A stretch of 64,000 nucleotides of DNA, taken from the NCBI RefSeq assembly GCF_000472965.1, contig NZ_AXAU01000025.1:11197-75196 (forward strand). Direction: 5' to 3'. The notes beneath the pieces were generated by a model. That model was not told where the DNA came from, searched no databases, and saw nothing but the letters and a program-made list of their open reading frames with translations. Position numbers and translations under genes: made by a program. Origin of the DNA: Bradyrhizobium murdochi. GTDB taxonomy: Bacteria > Pseudomonadota > Alphaproteobacteria > Rhizobiales > Xanthobacteraceae. Below, piece after piece: positions 45,567 through 54,255 of this stretch; the first letter of the stretch is position 1; the number at the start of each line of letters is the position of its first letter.

Positions 45567-46550
45567 ATGCCTGTTCCGACACACACATTCACCCCACCGT
45601 TCAACATCATCCGCAGCAGCCACGCCGTGCTCGACGTCACCGACCTCGGCAAGAGCCGCGCGTTCTACGAAAACACCGTCGGCCTGCATGTCGAGGATAG
45701 CGACGACAAGGCGGTCTATTTGCGCGGCAGCGAGGAGCATCAGCATCACTCGCTGGTACTGCGGAAGGCCCCTACCGCGGCCTGCAACCGGCTCGGCTTC
45801 AAGGTCGGCAATGACGGCGACCTCGACAAGGCCGCGACCTTCTTTTCCGAGAACGGCATCCCTTACGCCTTCGCCGATCAGCCGTTCCAGGGCCGCACGT
45901 TGCAGTTCACCGATCCCGCCGGCTTCCAACTCGAGCTCTATGCGTCGATGGACAAGCGCCCGCATCTGCTGCGGCGCTACGATCTCTACAAAGGCTGCCA
46001 TCCGCAGCGGCTCGATCATTTCAACGTCTTCGCGCCCGAGGTTCAGGGCACCATCGATTTCTATGCGCGGCTCGGCTTCCGGCTGACCGAATACGGCGAG
46101 GAAGACGGCCAGAACGGGCGGATCGCAGCGGCCTGGATGCACCGCAAGGGCAATGTCCACGACCTCGCCATCACCAACGGCCGCGGCCCTCGCCTGCACC
46201 ATTTTGCCTATTGGGTGCCGACGGCGATGAACGTCCTGCATCTCTGCGACGTGATGGCTTCAAGCGGATATCTGAAGAACATCGAGCGCGGCCCGGGCCG
46301 CCACGGCATCTCGAATGCATTCTTCCTCTATGTCCGGGACCCGGATGGCCACCGGCTCGAACTCTACACCAGCGACTACTTCACGGGAGACCACGACCAC
46401 GAGCCGCTGCGCTGGTCGCTAAAGGACCCGCGCCGGCAAACGCTGTGGGGCGCTCCTGCGCCGCGCTCCTGGTTCGAGGAGGGTTCGTCCTTCACTGGTC
46501 AGGAGGTCCGCGAGCCGCTCTTTGTCGCCGACGTCTTGATCGCGGATTGA
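45567..46550 (+). CDS. hpaD: 3,4-dihydroxyphenylacetate 2,3-dioxygenase HpaD
   Basis: 327-residue type-I extradiol dioxygenase, with two vicinal-oxygen-chelate modules. It cleaves homoprotocatechuate with Fe(II) or Mn(II) to the semialdehyde used by HpaE. The metal ligands are expected in RLDHFNVFAPEVQG (His), LHHFAYWVPTAMN (His) and HRLELYTSDYF (Glu). Start ATG at 45567 (MPVPTHTFTPPFNIIRSSHA); the TTG at 45549 is unlikely. A GAGGACTGG segment lies 16-8 bases upstream. Its stop is 4 bp before the hpaG-like start. Confidence 0.92.
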   Translation: MPVPTHTFTPPFNIIRSSHAVLDVTDLGKSRAFYENTVGLHVEDSDDKAVYLRGSEEHQHHSLVLRKAPTAACNRLGFKVGNDGDLDKAATFFSENGIPYAFADQPFQGRTLQFTDPAGFQLELYASMDKRPHLLRRYDLYKGCHPQRLDHFNVFAPEVQGTIDFYARLGFRLTEYGEEDGQNGRIAAAWMHRKGNVHDLAITNGRGPRLHHFAYWVPTAMNVLHLCDVMASSGYLKNIERGPGRHGISNAFFLYVRDPDGHRLELYTSDYFTGDHDHEPLRWSLKDPRRQTLWGAPAPRSWFEEGSSFTGQEVREPLFVADVLIAD

Positions 46551-46554
46551 TCGG

Positions 46555-47424
46555 ATGGCCCCTCTCCGTCTCGCTACCTTCACCGTCAACGGCACGCAAA
46601 AATACGGCGCCGTGACCGATGCCGGCATCGTCGATCTCTCGACGCGCTTCGGAAAGGAATATCCGACGCTGCGCGAAGTCATCGCCGCCGGCGCGCTGAT
46701 GAAACTCGCCGAAGACGCGGCGCGGCGCGCGCCGGATTACGCGCTCGATGCGATCAATTGGCAGCCGCCGATCCCCGCGCCGGAAAAGATCGTCTGCATC
46801 GGCGTGAACTACCCCGACCGCAACGCCGAATACAAGGACGGCCAGGACGCGCCGAAATATCCGAGCATGTTCATGCGCACACCGCGCTCCTTTGTCGGCC
46901 ACGACGCGCCGCTGGTCCGCCCGCGCGCCTCGACGCAACTCGATTACGAGGGCGAGCTGGTGCTTGTGATCGGCAAGGCCGGCCGACACATCAAGGAGAC
47001 CGACGCGCTGGACCACATCGCCGCCATCACGCTCTGCAACGAGGGCACCATCCGCGATTGGGTGCGGCACGCCAAGTTCAACGTCACCCAGGGCAAAAAT
47101 TTCGATTCCACCGGCAGCCTCGGCCCCTGGATCGTGCCCTACACCGATGAAAGCCAGATTGCGGACATCCGCCTTACCACGAAGGTCAATGGCGAGACCC
47201 GGCAGGATGACCGCACCGGCCGGTTAATCTTTGGCTTCCGCTACCTGATCAACTATCTCTCGACCTTCACCACGCTGGTGCCGGGCGACGTCATCGTGAC
47301 GGGTACGCCCACCGGCGCCGGCGCGCGGTTCGACCCGCCGCGTTATCTGAAGCCTGGCGACGTCATCGAGGTTGAAGCCGATGGTATCGGTGTGCTCAAA
47401 AACGGCGTCATCGACGAAGCCTGA
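46555..47424 (+). CDS. hpaG: FAH-family isomerase/decarboxylase, HpaG-like
   Basis: 289-residue fumarylacetoacetate-hydrolase-fold protein. Core motifs: IVCIGVNYPDRNAEY, SMFMRTPRSFVGHDAPLVRP, the metal-binding DYEGELVLVIGKAGRHI, LCNEGTIRDWVRHAKFNVTQ, and FDSTGSLGPWIVP. In the homoprotocatechuate route HpaG decarboxylates 5-oxopent-3-ene-1,2,5-tricarboxylate and isomerises the product. The enterobacterial HpaG is about 430 residues with two FAH-type halves, whereas this one is a single-domain protein, so another FAH protein may share the work. It sits between hpaD and the ThDP enzyme gene on the same strand. Confidence 0.8.
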   Translation: MAPLRLATFTVNGTQKYGAVTDAGIVDLSTRFGKEYPTLREVIAAGALMKLAEDAARRAPDYALDAINWQPPIPAPEKIVCIGVNYPDRNAEYKDGQDAPKYPSMFMRTPRSFVGHDAPLVRPRASTQLDYEGELVLVIGKAGRHIKETDALDHIAAITLCNEGTIRDWVRHAKFNVTQGKNFDSTGSLGPWIVPYTDESQIADIRLTTKVNGETRQDDRTGRLIFGFRYLINYLSTFTTLVPGDVIVTGTPTGAGARFDPPRYLKPGDVIEVEADGIGVLKNGVIDEA

Positions 47425-47452
47425 CAAATTCCGTGAGCGAGTGGACAGAACG

Positions 47453-49081
47453 ATGAAATCAACTTCCGGCGGCGAAGCGATCGTCAACGGCCTCGTCGCG
47501 CATGGCGTCGACACCGTGTTCGGCCTGCCCGGCGCGCAGATCTACGGCCTGTTCGACGCCTTCCATCAGGCGCAGTTGAAGGTGATCGGCGCGCGGCATG
47601 AACAAGCCTGCGGCTACATGGCCTTTGGTTATGCGCGTTCATCGGGCAAGCCGGGCGTGTTCAGCGTGGTGCCCGGTCCGGGCGTCCTCAATGCCAGTGC
47701 GGCGCTGCTCACTGCGTTCGGCTGCAACGAGCCGGTGCTGTGCCTGACCGGACAGGTGCCAACGGCGTTTCTCGGCAAGGGCCGCGGCCACCTGCACGAG
47801 ATGCCGGACCAGCTCGCAACGCTGCGCACCTTCGTGAAATGGGCCGAGCGCATCGAATATCCCGATGTGGCGCCCACCGCGGTGTCGCGCGCGTTTCAGG
47901 AGATGATATCGGGCCGCCGCGGGCCGGTGTCGCTGGAAATGCCGTGGGACATCTTTACGCAGCGCGCGCAGGTCGGCGCCTCAACCGTGTTCGATCCGTT
48001 TCCAGCGCCGCAACCCGATCCCGACCGGATGAAGGCGGCGGCTGCGCTGATCAAGGATGCGAAGCGGCCGATGATCTTCGTCGGCAGCGGCGCGATCCAT
48101 GCGCGCGAGGAAATTCTCGAACTGGCCGAAATGATCGATGCGCCGGTCGTGGCGTTCCGCAGCGGCCGCGGCGTCGTCTCCAACGCGCACGAGCTCGGGC
48201 TGACCATGGCGGCGGCCTACAGGCTCTGGCCGACCACCGATCTGATGATCGGGATCGGCACGCGCATGGAGCTACCGGCTTCTGGATTCCGCTGGCCGTA
48301 CCAGCCGAAGGGACTAAAATCCGTTCGCATCGATATCGATCCGGCCGAGATGCGCCGGCTAGCATCCGACGCCGCCGTGGTCGCGGATGCGAGAGCTGGC
48401 ACGGCCGATCTCGTGGCTGCTGTGAAGAAGGCTGGCTATAGCAGGACCAACGGCCGACGTGCCGAAATCCGCGAAGCCACCGCAGCGGCGCATCAGGAGA
48501 TCCAGAAGGTCCAGCCGCAAATGGCCTATCTGAACATTCTGCGCGAGGTACTGCCGGCCAATGCGATCGTCACCGATGAGCTCTCGCAAGTCGGCTTCGC
48601 CTCCTGGTACGGCTTTCCGGTCTACGAGCCGCGCACCTTTATCACTTCGGGCTATCAGGGCACCCTCGGCTCCGGCTTCCCCACCGCGCTGGGCGCCAAG
48701 GTCGCCAACCCGGACCGCCCGGTGGTCGCGATCACGGGCGACGGCGGCTTCATGTTTGGCGTGCAGGAACTATCGACCGCCGTGCAGTTCAAGATCGGCG
48801 TGGTCACGCTGGTGTTTAACAACAACGCCTATGGCAATGTGCGCCGCGATCAGCGCCAGCATTTTGATGGCCGCGTGGTGGCGTCCGATCTGGTCAATCC
48901 GGATTTCGTGAAGCTCGCCGAATCCTTCGGCGCGGGAGCCGCGCGGGTAACTTCGCCGGATCAGTTCCGGCCCGCGCTGGAGAAGGCGCTGGCCGATGGC
49001 GGGCCGTGCGTGATCTCGGTGGAGGTGCCAACGGATTCGGAAGTCTCGCCGTGGACGTTCATTCACCCGGCGAAGCCGTAG
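47453..49081 (+). CDS. Thiamine-diphosphate-dependent enzyme (acetolactate synthase-like)
   Basis: 542 residues with the three-domain ALS/POX/BFD fold: PYR domain starting GGEAIVNGLVAHGVDTVFGL with the catalytic Glu in ARHEQACGYMAFG, a central FAD/NAD-fold domain, and the PP domain with the ThDP motif ITGDGGFMFGVQELSTAVQF ending in the NNNAYGNVRRDQ segment. Start ATG at 47453, 28 bp after the hpaG-like gene, so it is the last gene of the hpa run. In this setting it may act as a 2-oxo-acid decarboxylase or a carboligase, possibly on arylpyruvate upstream of homoprotocatechuate or on succinic semialdehyde; the reaction is not established. Confidence 0.85.
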   Translation: MKSTSGGEAIVNGLVAHGVDTVFGLPGAQIYGLFDAFHQAQLKVIGARHEQACGYMAFGYARSSGKPGVFSVVPGPGVLNASAALLTAFGCNEPVLCLTGQVPTAFLGKGRGHLHEMPDQLATLRTFVKWAERIEYPDVAPTAVSRAFQEMISGRRGPVSLEMPWDIFTQRAQVGASTVFDPFPAPQPDPDRMKAAAALIKDAKRPMIFVGSGAIHAREEILELAEMIDAPVVAFRSGRGVVSNAHELGLTMAAAYRLWPTTDLMIGIGTRMELPASGFRWPYQPKGLKSVRIDIDPAEMRRLASDAAVVADARAGTADLVAAVKKAGYSRTNGRRAEIREATAAAHQEIQKVQPQMAYLNILREVLPANAIVTDELSQVGFASWYGFPVYEPRTFITSGYQGTLGSGFPTALGAKVANPDRPVVAITGDGGFMFGVQELSTAVQFKIGVVTLVFNNNAYGNVRRDQRQHFDGRVVASDLVNPDFVKLAESFGAGAARVTSPDQFRPALEKALADGGPCVISVEVPTDSEVSPWTFIHPAKP

Positions 49082-49085
49082 TCAA

Positions 49086-49186
49086 CCTCATGGTGAGGAG
49101 GCGCACTTTGCGCCGTCTCGAACCATGAGGCCCGGCTGGTGCCATTCATCCTTCGAGACGCCGCTACGCGGCTCCTCAGGATGAGG
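49086..49186. repeat. Palindromic repeat, family B copy 2
   Basis: Begins CCTCATGGTGAGGAGGCGCAC and ends CTCCTCAGGATGAGG, with inner words CGTCTCGAACCATGAGG and TCCTTCGAGACGCCGC. It lies in the 106-bp gap between the ends of the convergent ThDP and MFS genes, starting 5 bp after the ThDP stop and ending 1-2 bp before the MFS stop (49188). It may end both transcripts. Confidence 0.85.
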
Positions 49187-49187
49187 T

Positions 49188-50429
49188 CTACTGTGCCTTT
49201 CTCGCCGCCCCACCGCGCTGCATCCGCGAGGCTGCGATCACCAGCAACCCCGCACCTGCAACCGACCAGCACGCCACGGGCGCCCAGTGCAACAGCGGCG
49301 CATATTCCGGCAGCTTCTGCAGGCCGCCGGCCACCGCCGCCATCCGCGCAAAGGTCGCAAGCGCCAGCGCGGAGAACACCAGCCCCACCACCTTGCCCTC
49401 GGCGCCGGTCTCCCCGATTGCGAGCGCCGCCGAAACCGCGGCCATCAGCATGCAGCCCCACGCCGCGCCGGCGACGAACTGCGCCGCGATCAGCATGTTA
49501 AGATTGCCGGCCATCTCCGCGCCCAGCACGGCAAGCGCGCCGAGCAAGCCGGCGGCGCCCATCACGATCAGCCCGCCGCGGTGCTTGACCACGACACTTG
49601 CCGGAAACATCGCGATGTTGAAGCCGATCCAGAACACCGGCATCAGCCATGGCAATTCGTCCGGCTTGGCAAAGCGCAGGAAGAACGGCGTGCTGTTGAT
49701 GGAAAAATGCAGTTGATAGCCGAGCGAGAGGATCACCATCGAAGCGATGAAGAACGTCGGTACAGGGCCAAGCGATTTTGCAGGCGCAACCGGTTGTTTT
49801 GCGGCGCGAGGTGCCTGCGCCAGATCACGCTCGACCTTCGAGAGCGCGAGCGCCGTGAGCAGCAATACCGCGCCCGAGATCACAAAGGGCAGCCGCGGGT
49901 CGTGATTGCGCAGCACCAGACCGAGATAGGGCGAGACAGCGCCCGCCAGGCCGTAGCCGAGCATCGTCAGCGCTGACAGAAATGGAATCGCAGGCCGCGC
50001 GGCGTATTTGCCGAGTAGCGTCAGCGGCGGCGCGCGCAGGGCCGATGACGTCACGACCCAGATCAGGATCAGGGCGATGAACCAGACCTGCGCGCCCGGC
50101 CCCGTACCCGCCACGAACGGCAGTGCGACAAACGCCGTGCAGGAGATTGCGGTCAGGACAGCGACGAACACGCCGAGCTTGCCGACGAAGGGTGCGATCC
50201 TGTCGGCAGCGATTCCCATCGCGGTGTCGGTGATGGTGAAGATCGCCTGATCCAGCATCAGGATCAGGATGACGGCCGTCGGCGCAATGCCGACATCGGC
50301 GCAGAGTTTTGGCAAATAGATGACGTAAGTGGTCCAGCCCAGCGTGAACACGAGCTGCAGCACGGCAAGATAGACGCCGGTGCGATTGGCAGTGGTGCTG
50401 GATTCGGACGTTGCTTCTGTCGTGCTCAT
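49188..50429 (-). CDS. MFS transporter
   Basis: 413 residues, about 12 hydrophobic segments, with the central hydrophilic loop around 190-225 (LALSKVERDLAQAPRAAKQP). N-terminal MSTTEATSESSTTANRTGVY precedes TM1. IAPFVGKLGVFVAVL and GIAADRIAPFVGK are MFS loop regions. It is a predicted secondary transporter; convergence with the hpa operon suggests aromatic-acid uptake but the sequence does not decide. No regulator is adjacent. Confidence 0.87.
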   Translation of the reverse strand: MSTTEATSESSTTANRTGVYLAVLQLVFTLGWTTYVIYLPKLCADVGIAPTAVILILMLDQAIFTITDTAMGIAADRIAPFVGKLGVFVAVLTAISCTAFVALPFVAGTGPGAQVWFIALILIWVVTSSALRAPPLTLLGKYAARPAIPFLSALTMLGYGLAGAVSPYLGLVLRNHDPRLPFVISGAVLLLTALALSKVERDLAQAPRAAKQPVAPAKSLGPVPTFFIASMVILSLGYQLHFSINSTPFFLRFAKPDELPWLMPVFWIGFNIAMFPASVVVKHRGGLIVMGAAGLLGALAVLGAEMAGNLNMLIAAQFVAGAAWGCMLMAAVSAALAIGETGAEGKVVGLVFSALALATFARMAAVAGGLQKLPEYAPLLHWAPVACWSVAGAGLLVIAASRMQRGGAARKAQ

Positions 50430-50487
50430 GTCGGCCCCCCGGCGGAAAGAGCATAGACGATGAAAACGGTCGATGGAACGTCTCTTC

Positions 50488-50623
50488 CCTTCTCCCCTTG
50501 TGGGAGAAGGTGCCTTCGCGCAAGCGAAGGCGGATGAGGGGTTCTATACGCGGAGACAGACCCCTCATCCGTCTCGCTGCCGCTTCGCGTCAGCGATCCA
50601 CCTTCTCCCACAAGGGGAGAAGG
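50488..50623. repeat. Palindromic repeat with perfect 25-bp arms
   Basis: The 25 bases at 50488-50512 (CCTTCTCCCCTTGTGGGAG and on) are repeated inverted and without mismatch at 50599-50623. Inside is a small hairpin, CCTTCGCGCAAGCGAAGG (50513-50530), and a second inverted pair around CGGATGAGGGG/CCCCTCATCCG. It fills the gap between the MFS gene start and the alkB stop, which is 3 bp beyond it. This is another family widespread in rhizobial genomes. Confidence 0.88.
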
Positions 50624-50625
50624 AA

Positions 50626-51291
50626 TTACCGCGCCTTGCGGAAAGTGAGATTGATGCGCTGGCGGCCCATCAGGGCATGCTCGCCGTCAGCCAGCGGAGC
50701 GACGCCGTGGAAGAACAGCCGCGACGGTCCGCCCCAGACCACGATGTCGCCATGCTCGAGCCGGTAGCGCTTCGGTTTGTCGGCGCGCTTTGGGCCGCCG
50801 AACAGGAAGACTGCGGACAGACCGAGCGACACCGACACGATCGGCGCGCCAAAATCCTGCTCGTCCTTGTCCTGATGGAGCGACATCCGTGCGCCGGGCG
50901 CGTAGCGGTTGATCAGGCAAGCGTCGGACGCGAAGCCGGCAAAGCCAGCCTCGGCGGCCGCCTGCTCGGCAATTACGCGGAAGCTCGGCGGCATCTCCGG
51001 CCAAGGCTGTCCGGAATCCGGATCAATGCCGTCATAGCGATAGCCGCTACGGTCGGTAACCCAGCCCGCAGTGCCGCAATTGGTCATCGCGACCGACATC
51101 TGGTGGCCACCAGGCGTAAACATACGGCGGAATGGCGCTTGCGCGACGATCTCGCGCAACGCCGCGACCACTTCGCTTTCGAAGGGCTTCGCATATCCGC
51201 GCAGCAATACCGCCCCCTCCGCCATCACTTCGCGCGATGGGCGCACATCCGGCACGGCCTCGAACAAATCCGCAGTCAATTCTATCAGCAC
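50626..51291 (-). CDS. alkB: AlkB-type 2-oxoglutarate-dependent nucleic acid dealkylase
   Basis: 221-residue 2OG-Fe(II) dioxygenase that repairs alkylated DNA bases by oxidative demethylation. The iron ligands are His139 and Asp141 in SLHQDKDE, and His195 in LFFHGVAPL. The 2OG-binding signature RINLTFR (Arg212, Asn214, Arg218) is the AlkB RxNxTxR motif. N-terminal YDGIDPDSGQPWPEMP fits the substrate-lid region. Start is GTG at 51291, directly abutting the TGA of the upstream oxygenase gene, so it is the second gene of a coupled pair. Confidence 0.94.
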   Translation of the reverse strand: MLIELTADLFEAVPDVRPSREVMAEGAVLLRGYAKPFESEVVAALREIVAQAPFRRMFTPGGHQMSVAMTNCGTAGWVTDRSGYRYDGIDPDSGQPWPEMPPSFRVIAEQAAAEAGFAGFASDACLINRYAPGARMSLHQDKDEQDFGAPIVSVSLGLSAVFLFGGPKRADKPKRYRLEHGDIVVWGGPSRLFFHGVAPLADGEHALMGRQRINLTFRKAR

Positions 51292-52035
51292 TCACTTGGC
51301 GTCGTGAAAGATCACGCCGACGGTATGGCGATGGCCGGAGCGGATCCGGCTGACTCCATGGCGCAGATTAACGCGATAGGGTCCGCGCGTCCCCTGCACC
51401 GGCCGGTGATGCACAGCAAACGCGACGGCATCGCCCTGCCTCAGCGGCACCACCTCGGGCCGCGACTGCATTCGCGGCCGCTGCTCGGTCAGCACGAACT
51501 CTCCGCCTTCGAAATCCCGCCCCGGTTCCGACAGTAGGATCGCGACCTGCAGCGGGAACACGTGCTCGCCATAGAGGTCCTGATGCAGGCAATTGTAGTC
51601 GCCCTCGCCATATTGCAGCAGCAGCGGCGTCGGCCGCGTCTGCCCGGCGTCGTGGCAGCGCTTCAGGAACGCTGCATGCTTGTCGGGATAGCGGATGTCG
51701 ATCCCCATCCTTTCATTCCAGCGATTGGCGATGCCGCAAAGCCGTGCATAGAGCGCTGGTCGCAACTGCGCGATCAGCTCCGGCAGTGGATAGTCAAAAT
51801 ACTTGTACTCGCCGCGACCAAACCCGTGGCGCCCCATCACGATCCGGCTGCGGAAATTCTTGTCGTCGGAATAGAGTGCCGCGAGGGCGTTGCATTCGTC
51901 CGGCGACAACAATCCCCTCAGCACGGCGCAGCCCTGCGCGTCGAGATCGGCGGTTACCTGCGTCCAGTCGATGGCGTCGACGCGGGTGGCGATGTCGGGG
52001 GCAGGATGGTGGATGTTTCTTACGGTTGCTTTCAT
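51292..52035 (-). CDS. 2OG-Fe(II) oxygenase coupled to alkB
   Basis: 247-residue double-stranded beta-helix oxygenase of the prolyl-4-hydroxylase-like class. Iron ligands His-x-Asp in NCLHQDLYGEHVFPLQVAIL and the distal His in the RHGVSRIRSGHRHTVG region; the 2OG-binding Arg is in the same stretch. Its first half (AIDWTQVTADLDAQGCAVLR) is a helix domain. Proteins of this kind are often encoded next to alkB in alphaproteobacteria, so an alkylation-repair partner role is likely; the substrate is unknown. The next gene downstream on the strand is alkB. Confidence 0.9.
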   Translation of the reverse strand: MKATVRNIHHPAPDIATRVDAIDWTQVTADLDAQGCAVLRGLLSPDECNALAALYSDDKNFRSRIVMGRHGFGRGEYKYFDYPLPELIAQLRPALYARLCGIANRWNERMGIDIRYPDKHAAFLKRCHDAGQTRPTPLLLQYGEGDYNCLHQDLYGEHVFPLQVAILLSEPGRDFEGGEFVLTEQRPRMQSRPEVVPLRQGDAVAFAVHHRPVQGTRGPYRVNLRHGVSRIRSGHRHTVGVIFHDAK

Positions 52036-52093
52036 GACGGCTAGTCTCGCAAATGGTTGGGGTTCCTCGCCACCCGATTTCCGAACTATCGTC

Positions 52094-52215
52094 GTCGTCC
52101 CTGCGAACGCAGGGACCCATAACCACAGGTCGTCGCGGTTCGCTCGGCTGTGGCTTCAGCTCGCCATAACAACAAACGACGGTGGTTATGGGTCCTCGCG
52201 TTCGCGAGGACGACG
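52094..52215. repeat. Imperfect palindromic repeat, family E
   Basis: Left arm (52094-52127) begins CGTCGTCCCTGCGAACGCAG and right arm (52182-52215) begins GTGGTTATGGGTCC and ends GAGGACGACG. The central part contains TCGGCTGTGGCTTCAGC. It lies between the 2OG-Fe(II) oxygenase start and the DUF2848 gene, 11 bp beyond the DUF2848 stop codon. Confidence 0.75.
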
Positions 52216-52226
52216 TGTGGAGAAAT

Positions 52227-52922
52227 CTAGCCCAAGACCGGCAGCGCGATCACGTCATAGCCGTGGCTGATCTTCCGCTTCAGCACGGGATCCTCCATCT
52301 CAAACTCGAAGCGATCGGCCGGGCGGATGCCGCCCTTGGCGGCAAACGTGCCGCCGAACATGGCGCAACCGTCGGGCAGGCCTTTGCCGCCAAAACCGCG
52401 CTCGATCAGGTCGTTCACCGGCAGCATGGCGTCCAGCGTGCCCTCCTGATAGAGCACCCGCGCGCCGCCGATGATGGCCCAGGAGCGCAGGATCAGCCGG
52501 TCCCAGTGACCGATGACCTCCTCCAGTTCCCACAGCACCGGGGCCACCGGCTTGTCGCACATCTGTTTTGAGACGGTGACACTGTAGCTCTCCACCTTGC
52601 GGTCGGTATGGTCGGAGCCGCAGCCGACAAAAATGCGACCCTGCCAGCCGATCAGCACGAACTCGACCTCGCCGCTGGAATCGCCACCCGTTACCTCGAT
52701 ACGGTCGTCCTGGGTAATCCGCCGCGCCGAACAGCGATAATAGATCGGAGTCGTCGCGGGGCGCGCGATGCCGAGCGCTTCCAGTTCGGCGATATGCTTG
52801 TCACGCGCGACCGGATCGCGCCCGGTCCAGCCGGCGATGACGGCCTGATCGATCGCGAGCGTCAGCGGCGTCAGCATGCCCTTGTCGTCGACGTTGAAGG
52901 TCAGATCAAACACGGATGACAT
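52227..52922 (-). CDS. DUF2848 family protein
   Basis: 231-residue member of the uncharacterised DUF2848 family. Visible features are YYRCSARRITQDDRIEVTGG and VFVGCGSDHTDRKVESYSVT, followed by a C-terminal GYDVIALPVLG. No signal peptide or membrane span. Its ATG at 52922 lies 17 bp inside the end of the amidase gene, which suggests translational coupling, so it may process the amidase's substrate or product. The family is typically found near amidases and hydrolases in soil proteobacteria. Confidence 0.85.
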   Translation of the reverse strand: MSSVFDLTFNVDDKGMLTPLTLAIDQAVIAGWTGRDPVARDKHIAELEALGIARPATTPIYYRCSARRITQDDRIEVTGGDSSGEVEFVLIGWQGRIFVGCGSDHTDRKVESYSVTVSKQMCDKPVAPVLWELEEVIGHWDRLILRSWAIIGGARVLYQEGTLDAMLPVNDLIERGFGGKGLPDGCAMFGGTFAAKGGIRPADRFEFEMEDPVLKRKISHGYDVIALPVLG

Positions 52923-54255
52923 CCTCCATTCCGGCGGCGAGTTCGAAGATGCGGCGATCCGATCCGCCGGCGGCTGCGAGCATCAGTCCGACCGGCACCT
53001 CGCCTTCGCGATGCGCCGGCAGCGAGATCGCGCAGCCGTCGAGCATGTTGATCAGGGTGCAATTGCGCAAGGCGCGCAAATTCTGCGTGGTGAAGGCCTG
53101 GTCGTCGGCGAGGTCAGCGATCCTGGGCGGCGTATTCGCGGTGGTCGGCAGCACCAGCGCGTCATAGGGTGCGATGCGCTGTTCGGTTCGCGCAATGAAC
53201 GAGCGGCGCGCCTTGAGGATGTCGATATAGTCCGCCGCGCTGATGCCTTCGCCGCGCAGGATTCGGACGCGGACGCGAGGGTCGTAGACGTCGCCTTTGC
53301 CGGTGAGCAGATAGCGGTGCCAGGCGTAGCTTTCGGCGGCGGCGAAACCGCCCTTGCTGTTCATGACGCCGACGTCGTGAAATTCCGGCACCTCGATGCG
53401 CTCGATCAACGCGCCGTGGCGCGACAGCGTCGCCAGCGCGCGCTCGAAGGTTTTGGCGACCTCCTCGTCGAGGTCATCGAGCGCGATCGTGGTCGGCACC
53501 GCGAGCCGCATGCCCTTGACGGTGCGCGGCTGCAACGGCTGCACGGCTTCGTCCGCGAGCACAGCATCCAGCACCGCACAGCAAGCTACACTACGCGCCA
53601 GCGGCCCAAAGCTGTCGAGCGAGGAGGACAGCGGCACGCCGCCGTCGAGCGGCACGCGCGCCTGCGTCGGCTTGTAGCCGACGATGCCGTTATAGGCCGC
53701 CGGAATCCGGCAGGAGCCGCCGGTATCGGTGCCGAGCGCGCCATACGCCATACGGTCGGCGATCGAGACCGCCGCGCCCGAGGACGAGCCGCCGGGCACA
53801 TGGCCGACGCTGCGGTTCCAGACGCTCTTCGGCGTGCCGTAATGCGGATTGATGCCGATGCCGGAATAGGCGAACTCGGTCATGTTGGTGCGGCCGATCA
53901 CGATGAAGCCGGCCCGGCGCAGCCGCGCCACCACGGGCGCATCAGCTTCGGCCGGCGCAGAATCTTCCAGCGCGCGAGAGCCGGCGCGGGTCACCTGCCC
54001 CTTGATGTCGTAGAGATCCTTGATCGAGATGGGAATGCCGGCATAGGGCGATGGCGCGGCGCGCGCTTTGCGTAGATGATCCATCGCGTCGGCTGCGGCG
54101 ATCGCTGCGTCCTTGTCGACGTGAATAAAGCTCCGTGCGCCCTCGCCGGCGGGATCGGCAATCCTGGCGAGGCATTCCTCGACCAGTTTGCGCGCGGTGA
54201 TACGTCCGGAGTCGAGCTCCGCGGCAAGACTGGCAAGCGTCGGATGGTCAGGCAT
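52906..54255 (-). CDS. Amidase (amidase signature family)
   Basis: 449-residue amidase with the Ser-cisSer-Lys triad. Lys is in IPISIKDLYDIKG (about 77) and the serines in VPGGSSSGAAVSIADRM (about 155-160). The remaining family segment GTDTGGSCRIPAAYNGIVGY follows. The C-terminus ends RIFELAAGMEDVIRV. It hydrolyses a carbon-nitrogen amide bond of unknown small molecule. It overlaps the start of the DUF2848 gene by 17 bp. No glutamine-amidotransferase subunits are near, so it is a catabolic amidase rather than GatA. Confidence 0.92.
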   Translation of the reverse strand: MPDHPTLASLAAELDSGRITARKLVEECLARIADPAGEGARSFIHVDKDAAIAAADAMDHLRKARAAPSPYAGIPISIKDLYDIKGQVTRAGSRALEDSAPAEADAPVVARLRRAGFIVIGRTNMTEFAYSGIGINPHYGTPKSVWNRSVGHVPGGSSSGAAVSIADRMAYGALGTDTGGSCRIPAAYNGIVGYKPTQARVPLDGGVPLSSSLDSFGPLARSVACCAVLDAVLADEAVQPLQPRTVKGMRLAVPTTIALDDLDEEVAKTFERALATLSRHGALIERIEVPEFHDVGVMNSKGGFAAAESYAWHRYLLTGKGDVYDPRVRVRILRGEGISAADYIDILKARRSFIARTEQRIAPYDALVLPTTANTPPRIADLADDQAFTTQNLRALRNCTLINMLDGCAISLPAHREGEVPVGLMLAAAGGSDRRIFELAAGMEDVIRV

